Below, in pieces: positions 1 to 5,798 of a stretch of 5,798 nt of DNA. The stretch comes from Phycisphaerae bacterium (GTDB lineage Bacteria; Planctomycetota; Phycisphaerae; Phycisphaerales; SM1A02). Every line of letters starts with the position of its first letter. The first letter of the stretch is position 1. The notes beneath the pieces are model-generated. The model saw nothing but the letters and a program-made list of their open reading frames with translations, did not search any database and had not been told where the DNA came from. The stretch is taken from contig PAAB01000063.1 in assembly GCA_002591705.1 (NCBI GenBank), forward strand, positions 16,041 to 21,838, read 5' to 3'. The position numbers were made by a program, and so were the translations under genes.

Positions 1-1
1 G

Positions 2-931
2 CAGATCGCCCGTGAAGTGCTGGATGCCTTCGAGCAGGCCACCGGTATCGAGGTGCTGATGATCGGTGATTCCGAGGCGAGCAAGACCACCGGTCTCGTG
101 CAGCGTCTGCGGGCCGAACACGATGCGCCGGTGGCCGACGTCTTCTGGTCCTCCGAAGCGATGCAGACCATCGAGTTGGCCAACGAGGGAATCTTCGCCA
201 CCTGTCCCGAAGTCGTCTGGCCACCGGCGCACCGTGACGAGGGTGGCCGATGGTTCGCATTTTCCCCCCGGCCCCGGGTGATCGTGTTCGATCCGCAGCG
301 ACTGGCGGAGGCGGATCGGCCCCGATCGTGGTCCGCGGCGGTCGACGGGACCTTCACGGACCGCCTGGTCATGGCGGATCCCCGCTTCGGCACGACAGGG
401 GGGCATCTGGCGGCGATGGCGACGGCGTGGACCGACCGGGATGCGCCCGAGCGGTTCGACGAGTTTCTGGAAGGTCTCCGTCGCAGTCGGGTGCGGCTCC
501 TGCCCGGAGGCAACGCCGCGGTGGTCGACCAGGTCGCCAGTGGCGAGGCGGACATCGGTTTCACCGATGCCGATGATGTTCGGGCGGCCCGGGCACGAGG
601 AGTGCAGGTGGAGATGCTCTATCCCCGCCATCACGATCAGGAAGGGGGCGGAACCTTCCTAATGCCCAATACCGTTGCGATGGTCGAGGGCACCTCGCGA
701 CGCGAAGAGGCCAGGGCCCTTTTGGAGTTTCTGTTGTCCGATGACACGGCGCGCAGGCTCGCGTCGTCGTTTTCCGGAAACGTGCCGTTGCAGCCGTCGG
801 TCGCGGCGGCATTCCCCGATCTGGTCGTCGAGGATCCGTTGCAGGTCGACCTTGCTGCGGCATCCGGCGTCGGGCCGGAGGTCATTCGCCGCACGGTCGA
901 AACCCTTCGGAATGCGGAGCCGCAACCGTGA
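2..931 (+). CDS. ABC transporter substrate-binding protein, FbpA/FutA/AfuA-like (5' partial)
   Basis: This is the periplasmic solute-binding component of an ABC importer, classed with the 'iron(III)-type' binding proteins. The frame is open to the left edge (first visible residues QIAREVLDAFE), so the signal peptide and first strand are missing. The GTG at position 17 is an internal valine codon rather than the start. About 309 residues are visible. Family landmarks in order are ASKTTGLVQRL, ADVFWSSEAMQTIEL, RWFAFSPRPRVIVFDP, ADPRFGTTGGHLAAM, GNAAVVDQVASGEADIGF followed by TDADDV, and GGGTFLMPNTVAMV. Ferric-binding FbpA/FutA proteins normally have a tyrosine pair about where TDADDV sits, and only one tyrosine (in MLYP) remains in the visible part. 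The substrate is therefore uncertain: iron, another metal or an anion are all possible. The TGA overlaps the ATG of the permease gene by one base, indicating translational coupling. The family call is solid; the ligand is not. Confidence 0.9.
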   Translation, partial: QIAREVLDAFEQATGIEVLMIGDSEASKTTGLVQRLRAEHDAPVADVFWSSEAMQTIELANEGIFATCPEVVWPPAHRDEGGRWFAFSPRPRVIVFDPQRLAEADRPRSWSAAVDGTFTDRLVMADPRFGTTGGHLAAMATAWTDRDAPERFDEFLEGLRRSRVRLLPGGNAAVVDQVASGEADIGFTDADDVRAARARGVQVEMLYPRHHDQEGGGTFLMPNTVAMVEGTSRREEARALLEFLLSDDTARRLASSFSGNVPLQPSVAAAFPDLVVEDPLQVDLAAASGVGPEVIRRTVETLRNAEPQP

Positions 932-3411
932 TGCGTGCCGTGTGCTGGTGGTCGGCATCGATCGTATTTCTGATCAGCGTGCTCTGGCCGATGATGGCCT
1001 TCGTCCTCTTTGGTGCATCACCCTCCCGCGATCTGGGCCCCTCGCTGCACACACCCTCGCAGCTCTGGTGGACGACGATTGGTTGGTGCACGGGCATCGC
1101 CCTGTGCGCCACGATGGTGGGGTGGGGGCCGGCGCGTCTCCTGGCGGCACGGGCCCGATCCGGACGAGGTGCCGTGATCCTCGTGCTCCTGCTGCTGCCC
1201 ATCGTGCTTCCCGGATATGCGATATTTTCCTCGTGGTGGCAGGCCTGGCCGGCGGATTCGGCGTTGCACGGCTGGCTCGTGTCCAACGGGGCGTTGTCGA
1301 TGGCGCGATGGTGCACGCTCGGAGTCTCGATGATCGCGTGGAGTTGGCCGCTCGTCACGCTCTGCGCCGTGCCGATGGCATCGACCTGGTCGTCCCAGCG
1401 ATCGGATCAACTTGCCATGGACGGTGCTCCCATGACCCAGCGGATCACCCAGCGTCTTCGCCACGATTCGTCCGGACTCCTTCTGGGATTCCTGCTCGTT
1501 TGGATGCTCACCTTTGCCAACACGACCTGCTTCGATCTCGCCGGCATCTACACCGTGTCGAACGAGTTGCGAGCCATGGAGGCGCTGGGAGCCAGGCCGA
1601 TCGATCTGCTGCCGCTGGCGTGGCCGTCCTGGTTGCTCGCGCTGGTGGTGTCCGGGTTGGTATGGCGTACTCTCCGGCTGCCCGATGCCGAACTGCAGCA
1701 CGCGGCCCCCGTGGTTCGTCCGTCGGCCTGGATGGCATTCGGAACCCTGTGGTCGGTGTCGTACCTGCTGCCCACGGTGTTGCAGTGGTGGCAGGCCGGA
1801 TCGCTGGATTGGTCCGCCTACATGGATTTGTACGGGAGCAGCCTGCTGCAGGCCCTGTCGCGTGCGGCGGCGGTCGGAGTCGCCGGGCTGTTGCCGCTGT
1901 GGCTGCTGGTGCGGCTCTGGTCCGACGACTCGCCCCGGTTCCGCTGGACGGCGGTGGTGCTGTCGATCGGTTGGATCGCCTGTGCATTCGTCCCGGGCAC
2001 CATGCTGGGGTTGGCGGTCGAGTCCGCATGGAATCGTGCCGACGCGCCGGCCCTTCGCACCGGCGTGCATGCGTCCGGACTCGCCTTGTTGCTGGCGCTG
2101 GCAACGCGGACGGCCATCATCCCCGTCCTGCTTGCACGTTGGGTGGTGCGCTCGGAACCCGAACTGCTGCGTTCGGCCCGGCGGCTCGAGCACGATGGAG
2201 GGCTGATCGCGGCGCTGCGGCCACGACTGGTCATCGCCTCGGTCGCCACCGTCATGCTCGGAGCCGCTTTGGCCCTGGGCGACATTCCGCTGGCGGCGAT
2301 GGTGGCTCCTCCGGCGGCGGAACCGCCACTGGCCGTCAGTCTCCTGAATGCGATGCATTACCAGCGGCCCGACACGGTGGTGATGACCATCGCCGCGCTG
2401 CTGGTGGCCGGTCTCATGGCGGCCCTCGTCACCGGGGGGGTGGTTGCGGTGTGGAACCGGCGGGTGCGTTCGATGCTCGTGCCGGTGCTGCTGCTTTCGT
2501 GCGTGGTTGTTCCTCCGGGTTGCGGACCGACCGGCGACGGTTCCCGGACGGAGCCGCTTCCGGTCACCCAGCGATTCGGCCATCCCGGTCGTGGTCCGGG
2601 TCAGTTCGTGTATCCGCGGGCGATCGCGACCGACGTTGATTCCGGACGGGTGTACGTCATCGACAAGACCGCGCGGGTGCAGGTCTTCGACAGGGCGGGG
2701 CGATGGCTTCGCGACTGGACGATGCCGGTGTTCGAAAATGGAAAGCCCACCGGGGTCGCCGTCGGTCCGGGCGGCAACGTCTTCGTCGCCGACACGCACG
2801 AGTTTCGGGTGATCGAGTTCACCCCCGAGGGCGAGGAGGTCGTCCGCTTCGGGACCTTCGGGCAGGCGCCGGGCGAGTTCACCTACCCGACCGATGTCGC
2901 CTTCGGCCCCGGGGGCACGATCTACGTCTCGGAGTACGGAGGAAACGACCGCATCCAGGTGTTCGAATCCGACGGGACCGTGCGATCGGTCATCGGCCGG
3001 TTCGGAGAAGCACCGGGGGAGTTCAACCGCCCGCAGTCGATCGTGATCGATGCCGGCAGGGAGCGGCTCTACGTGGCGGATTCATGCAACCATCGCATCC
3101 AGGTCCTGGGGCTCGACGGTGACGTGATCCGGATCATCGGAAGCGTCGGCCGGGACCCCGGTTCGCTGCACTATCCGTACGATCTGGTCCTGCTCGAGGA
3201 CGGGTCGCTGCTGGTGAGTGAGTTCGGCTCCTCGCGCATCCAGCGTTTCGATCCCGAGGGGCGGTGGCTGGGGGCCTGGGGCTCGCACGGGCACGGCCCC
3301 GACCAGTTGAACGCTCCGTGGTCCGTTGACCGCATGGGAGAGACGATCTACATCCTGGATTCGGGCAATGACCGGGTGCAGATGATCGACGCGGCAGGGG
3401 CAGGAGTATGA
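931..3411 (+). CDS. Fused protein: FbpB-like ABC permease (N-terminal) plus six-bladed NHL beta-propeller (C-terminal)
   Basis: One uninterrupted ORF encodes 826 residues (827 if the GTG at 928 is used; numbering here counts from that GTG). Residues 1-510 resemble two-module FbpB-type permeases. They show about twelve hydrophobic segments, near 9-30, 47-66, 82-103, 125-150, 182-202, 226-245, 266-286, 305-328, 340-362, 382-405, 433-460 and 484-509. Conserved-looking stretches include LALGDIPLAAMVAPP and SLLNAMHYQRPD. The cytoplasmic coupling loops (about 158-180 and 408-432) do not keep a clean EAA motif. Residues 511-532 are a basic-then-hydrophobic segment with cysteines, and 548-827 form six NHL repeats. 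FbpB permeases are usually about 500-560 residues, so the propeller is extra. GGAG at 916-919 lies 8 nt before the GTG at 928 and 11 nt before the ATG at 931; I chose the ATG but either is possible. The permease and propeller calls are firm. Whether the fusion is native, processed or a sequencing error is open. Confidence 0.85.
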   Translation: MRAVCWWSASIVFLISVLWPMMAFVLFGASPSRDLGPSLHTPSQLWWTTIGWCTGIALCATMVGWGPARLLAARARSGRGAVILVLLLLPIVLPGYAIFSSWWQAWPADSALHGWLVSNGALSMARWCTLGVSMIAWSWPLVTLCAVPMASTWSSQRSDQLAMDGAPMTQRITQRLRHDSSGLLLGFLLVWMLTFANTTCFDLAGIYTVSNELRAMEALGARPIDLLPLAWPSWLLALVVSGLVWRTLRLPDAELQHAAPVVRPSAWMAFGTLWSVSYLLPTVLQWWQAGSLDWSAYMDLYGSSLLQALSRAAAVGVAGLLPLWLLVRLWSDDSPRFRWTAVVLSIGWIACAFVPGTMLGLAVESAWNRADAPALRTGVHASGLALLLALATRTAIIPVLLARWVVRSEPELLRSARRLEHDGGLIAALRPRLVIASVATVMLGAALALGDIPLAAMVAPPAAEPPLAVSLLNAMHYQRPDTVVMTIAALLVAGLMAALVTGGVVAVWNRRVRSMLVPVLLLSCVVVPPGCGPTGDGSRTEPLPVTQRFGHPGRGPGQFVYPRAIATDVDSGRVYVIDKTARVQVFDRAGRWLRDWTMPVFENGKPTGVAVGPGGNVFVADTHEFRVIEFTPEGEEVVRFGTFGQAPGEFTYPTDVAFGPGGTIYVSEYGGNDRIQVFESDGTVRSVIGRFGEAPGEFNRPQSIVIDAGRERLYVADSCNHRIQVLGLDGDVIRIIGSVGRDPGSLHYPYDLVLLEDGSLLVSEFGSSRIQRFDPEGRWLGAWGSHGHGPDQLNAPWSVDRMGETIYILDSGNDRVQMIDAAGAGV
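2458..2523 (+). other. Signal-peptide-like junction between permease and propeller
   Basis: Residues 511-532 of the fused ORF read as a basic n-region (RRVR), a hydrophobic core (MLVPVLLL) and two candidate lipid-attachment cysteines, C525 in LLLSC and C532 in PPGC. This is what the start of a separate lipoprotein would look like. ATG 2473 or GTG 2464 could initiate one, but no clear Shine-Dalgarno motif precedes either. Read within the fusion, the preceding basic residues would hold this side in the cytoplasm and place the propeller in the periplasm. Neither lipobox is ideal: PPGC has proline at -3 and -2, and LLLSC has a short core. Cleavage is therefore a hypothesis. Confidence 0.55.
2569..3408 (+). 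other. Six NHL repeats forming a beta-propeller domain
   Basis: Residues 548-827 of the fused ORF contain six repeats of about 43-50 residues. Each begins near a GxxGxxPGxF-type turn and ends in a strand such as RIQVF, with a VAD/VSE-type strand between. Approximate blades are 548-597, 599-641, 642-689, 690-737, 738-784 and 785-827. Recognisable pieces are VYVIDKTARVQVFD, VFVADTHEFRVIEF, IYVSEYGGNDRIQVF, LYVADSCNHRIQVL, LLVSEFGSSRIQRF and IYILDSGNDRVQMI. Blade 2 is the most divergent and lacks the GxF turn. Six blades make a complete NHL propeller. Such domains usually bind proteins, nucleic acids or ligands, and a few are enzymes. No catalytic signature is evident, so the partner is unknown. 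Confidence 0.88.
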
Positions 3412-3449
3412 TGCCTGCGGGGCTCCGGACGCATGCCGATCACCTTTGA
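3402..3449 (+). promoter_or_regulatory. Strong ribosome-binding site with a 12-13 codon mini-ORF overlapping the next gene's start
   Basis: AGGAG at 3402-3406 is the best Shine-Dalgarno match near this gene boundary. It does not serve the downstream gene directly, whose ATG is 26 nt away at 3433. Instead it sits 4 nt before ATG 3411 (and 1 nt before ATG 3408). These open a frame encoding MPAGLRTHADHL that ends in TGA at 3447-3449, overlapping the true start of the downstream gene in another frame. Ribosomes ending on the mini-ORF, or at TGA 3409-3411, could re-initiate at 3433. This reading is inferred from layout only and could be chance. Confidence 0.3.
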
Positions 3450-5798
3450 ACATCCCGGCTGGTTGCTGTTGGTGCTGCTGCTCGTGCCGGTGTGGTTGCT
3501 GTCGTGGTCGAGTCGTGGCGGATTGTCCCGGACCCGCACCACGATCGTGGTGTCGCTGCGAACATTGCTGGTCCTCGTGCTCGCCACGACCCTGGCCCGG
3601 CCCGCCTGGCAGCAGGAGGGCGAAGGCGTCACCGTGGCGGTCGTGCTGGACCGAAGCCGGAGTGTCCCTGCCCAGTTGCTGGAGCAGGCTGTCGACTGGT
3701 TGCAATCGGCCGCCGAGGGCCCCGGGCGACAGGCGGGCGATCGGATCGCCGTGGTCCAGTCCGGACTCGACGCCGTCCCGTCGGCCATGCCGGACGTCGC
3801 ATCGATCATCGATCTGTCCGGTGAACCCGCCGACATCTCCGAGACGAATCTGTTTCGAGGGGTGGAGCTGGCCAAGGGACTGCTGCCGCAGGAGACGGCC
3901 AATCGGATCCTGATCGTCTCCGACGGCAACGAGACTCGCGGCTCCATTCTCGCCGCGGCCGATCTCGCGCGACACGGTGGCATTCCCATCGACGTGCTGC
4001 CGCTGGAGTACACGCACGCCAACGAAGTGCTGGTCGACCGACTGCTGGCACCGGCCCGTGCCCGAGAGGGGCAGGCGGTGGAGTTGACCGTGGTGCTGCA
4101 GAGTCAGGGGCGTGCGACGGGCCGACTCGTGCTTCTGCACGACGGTGTACCACTGGGGGACGACATCCCCCTCGCTCTGGACGGCGGAACCCGCGTCGAA
4201 CGTGTGACGGTCGACCTGCGGGGCAGTGGTCCCCAGCAGTTCGAGGCCGTGTTCGAGGCGGATGACGCCTCGATGGACGCGATCGTCCGCAACAACCGCG
4301 CGACCGCGGTGACCTTCGTGGATGGATCCGGATCCGTGCTCATCATCGCCGAAGACCAGATGGAGGTCACGGCCTTCGCTGCGGCCCTGCAGGAAGTGGG
4401 CATCGAGACCACGGTTCGGACGCCTTCGACCATCGGCAACGGTCTGGTGCCGCTGCTGGCCTGGGACGCCATCGTCCTCGCGAACGTGCCCCGGTGGTCC
4501 TTCAGCGGGCAGCAGGTCGATGCGCTTCGCGCCTACGTGCACGACACCGGTGGCGGGCTGCTCATGACCGGTGGTCCGAGCTCATTCGGAGCGGGCGGAT
4601 GGATCGATTCTCCGCTGGCCGAGGCGTTGCCGGTGAAATTGGATCCCCCCGCCAATCGCCAGATGCTGCAGGGGGCATTGGCGCTGGTGGTCCACAGCTG
4701 CGAGATGCCCCAGGGCAACTACTGGGGCCAGCGGGTCGCAGAGGCCGCGATCGAGGCGCTCAGCTCGCTCGATCTCGTCGGCATTCTGGAGTTCGTCAAC
4801 GGCAGCGGCACGGTGTGGGCGTTCCCGATGCAGATCGTCGGGGACAAGGTCGCGGCCATGGCGGCAGCAGGACAGCTTCGGTACGGCGACATGCCCGAGT
4901 TCGCTCCCGCCATGCAGATGGCATTGGCCGGACTCAAGGAAGTCGATGCCGGTGCACGCCACGTGGTGATCATCTCCGACGGTGATCCGCAGCCTCCGAC
5001 CCGATCGCTCCTTCAGGCGTACGTCGATGCGAATGTGACCTGTTCGACGGTGCTGGTCGGCCCGCACGTTCCCACCGCCCGGGGGACGATGCAGACGGTG
5101 GCCAACGTGACCGGTGGCGACTTCTACAGCGTCGATGATCCGACGCAGCTTCCCCAGATCTTCATCAAGGAGGCGCAGCTGGTCGTTCGCTCGCTGATCC
5201 AGGAGGGGTCGTACCAGCCGCAGCGCACCAACGCGCTGCCCGGACCGGTGTCCGGATTCGACACCGTACCGCCCGTTCTGGGATTCGATCTGGTCGCGCC
5301 CCGCGAGGGACTCGCGCAGACCACCTTCGCCATTCCGACCGATCAGGGAGCCGATCCGATCTACGCCTGGTGGAACTTCGGGCTCGGTCGCTCGATCGCA
5401 TTCATGAGCGATGTCACCGGGCGTTGGGGGGGGCGATGGGTCGGCTGGTCCTCCTTCCCGGCGTTCTGGGAGCAGAGTCTGCGCTGGGTCATGCGGCCGG
5501 TGACCCCTTCGGAGTTCGTGCTCGGGACGCGTGAAGAGGATGGGGACATGGTCGTCGATCTCGAGGCGCTGGAGGCCGACGCCGGATTCCTCAACTTCCT
5601 GCAGACCAGGGCCTCCGTGATCTCACCCGCCGGCGAGGTGCAGCCGCTGGATCTCCAGCAGATCGGACCGGGCCGGTACCAGGGACGCTTTCGTCCCGAC
5701 GCCACGGGCTCGCACGTGGTGAATGTCCACTTCGGTTCACCCGCCGAGGGAGGGGGCATTGCCAGCGGCAACATCCAGGCCGCCGTCAACCGTTCGTA
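3433..5798 (+). CDS. Membrane-anchored VWA / GATase1-like / VWA-like protein, planctomycete type (3' partial)
   Basis: The frame is open to the window end, with 788 codons visible. ATG 3433 is the first start codon after the in-frame TGA at 3409, and it gives the N-terminus typical of BatA-like proteins (MPITFEHPGWLLL). Hydrophobic segments at about 10-25 and 37-53 flank a basic loop (SRGGLSRTR), predicting a cytoplasmic loop and periplasmic domains. VWA domain 1 (about 66-190) has a complete-looking metal site: D73-S75-S77, probably T138, and D164 in SDGNE. A Rossmann-like GATase1-like region follows (about 300-400), with WDAIVLANVP and GGGLLMTGGPSSFGAGGW. The second VWA-like domain (about 414-590) reads HSCEMPQGNYWG where DxSxS is expected, then GDMPEF and IISDGDP. 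The C-terminal part includes YAWWNFGLGRSIAFMSD and the Trp-rich stretch RWGGRWVGWSSFPAFW. Known relatives are large, poorly characterised envelope proteins. The role is not established; protein binding or complex assembly is inferred from the VWA folds. Confidence 0.88.
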   Translation, partial: MPITFEHPGWLLLVLLLVPVWLLSWSSRGGLSRTRTTIVVSLRTLLVLVLATTLARPAWQQEGEGVTVAVVLDRSRSVPAQLLEQAVDWLQSAAEGPGRQAGDRIAVVQSGLDAVPSAMPDVASIIDLSGEPADISETNLFRGVELAKGLLPQETANRILIVSDGNETRGSILAAADLARHGGIPIDVLPLEYTHANEVLVDRLLAPARAREGQAVELTVVLQSQGRATGRLVLLHDGVPLGDDIPLALDGGTRVERVTVDLRGSGPQQFEAVFEADDASMDAIVRNNRATAVTFVDGSGSVLIIAEDQMEVTAFAAALQEVGIETTVRTPSTIGNGLVPLLAWDAIVLANVPRWSFSGQQVDALRAYVHDTGGGLLMTGGPSSFGAGGWIDSPLAEALPVKLDPPANRQMLQGALALVVHSCEMPQGNYWGQRVAEAAIEALSSLDLVGILEFVNGSGTVWAFPMQIVGDKVAAMAAAGQLRYGDMPEFAPAMQMALAGLKEVDAGARHVVIISDGDPQPPTRSLLQAYVDANVTCSTVLVGPHVPTARGTMQTVANVTGGDFYSVDDPTQLPQIFIKEAQLVVRSLIQEGSYQPQRTNALPGPVSGFDTVPPVLGFDLVAPREGLAQTTFAIPTDQGADPIYAWWNFGLGRSIAFMSDVTGRWGGRWVGWSSFPAFWEQSLRWVMRPVTPSEFVLGTREEDGDMVVDLEALEADAGFLNFLQTRASVISPAGEVQPLDLQQIGPGRYQGRFRPDATGSHVVNVHFGSPAEGGGIASGNIQAAVNRS

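Noticed and set aside
17..19. GTG as the start of the binding protein
   Set aside because: The frame is open to the left edge and the upstream residues (QIARE) fit the family's first helix. Starting here would remove the signal peptide and first strand.
675..2639. 654-codon + strand frame inside the binding-protein and permease genes
   Set aside because: It is arginine- and alanine-rich with no recognisable family features, and the other frame gives the clear permease and binding-protein motifs.
1018..2799. 593-codon open frame on the - strand opposite the permease/propeller gene
   Set aside because: Its translation is a low-complexity mix of R, H, Q, G and P with no membrane, domain or motif pattern. 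It lies wholly opposite a well-supported gene, as expected from high third-position GC.
2434..2812. Frameshift at G7 as an explanation for the fusion
   Set aside because: Both alternative frames read on for about 65 to 125 codons of non-family sequence before a stop, so a single indel would not restore a natural permease end.
2569..3408. DNA-level tandem repeat or CRISPR-like array
   Set aside because: The periodicity is at protein level (NHL blades). The nucleotide units differ substantially and there are no repeat-spacer features.
3412..3432. Intergenic promoter or terminator between genes 2 and 3
   Set aside because: The gap is only 21 nt and shows no hairpin with a T-run and no promoter-like hexamers.
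3082..4542. 486-codon open frame on the - strand spanning the gene 2/gene 3 boundary
   Set aside because: It has the same biased composition and crosses two convincing + strand genes, so it is a shadow frame.

Overview
This 5.8-kb, GC-rich window holds three large genes, all on the + strand and packed like one operon: 1-nt overlap (or 4-nt, depending on the start chosen) between genes 1 and 2, and 21 nt between genes 2 and 3. No RNA gene, mobile element, CRISPR array, internal promoter or terminator is visible. The operon runs off both ends, because gene 1 lacks its 5' end and gene 3 its 3' end.

The best taxonomic guess is a planctomycete (Planctomycetota), possibly of the Phycisphaerae group. 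The main reason is gene 3, a large membrane protein with a von Willebrand A (VWA) domain, a GATase1-like domain and a second VWA-like domain carrying an HSCEMPQGNYWG signature. I associate this architecture and signature with planctomycetes from memory; I could not check it.

Layout. (1) About 2-931: the solute-binding protein of an ABC importer, in the broad FbpA/FutA/AfuA ('Fe3+-type') family. It belongs to a TDxDD-type subgroup and has a single tyrosine in the visible part, so iron as substrate is doubtful. (2) 931-3411: an unusual 826-aa ORF. Its first ~510 residues form a two-module, roughly 12-TM FbpB-like permease. It then continues in frame, with no stop, through a signal-peptide-like hydrophobic segment with lipobox-like cysteines into a six-bladed NHL beta-propeller. 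(3) 3433 to the window end: the VWA/GATase1-like/VWA-like protein, with two N-terminal membrane segments.

How they may work together (inference): the binding protein delivers a ligand to the permease half of gene 2. The propeller would lie on the periplasmic side, either tethered to the permease or released as a lipoprotein. Gene 3 is predicted to expose its VWA domains on the same side. No ATP-binding subunit is present here. It may lie upstream or elsewhere, and both permease coupling loops are divergent. The most noteworthy points are the permease-propeller fusion, its possible processing at a signal-peptide-like junction, and the replaced metal-site residues of the second VWA-like domain.
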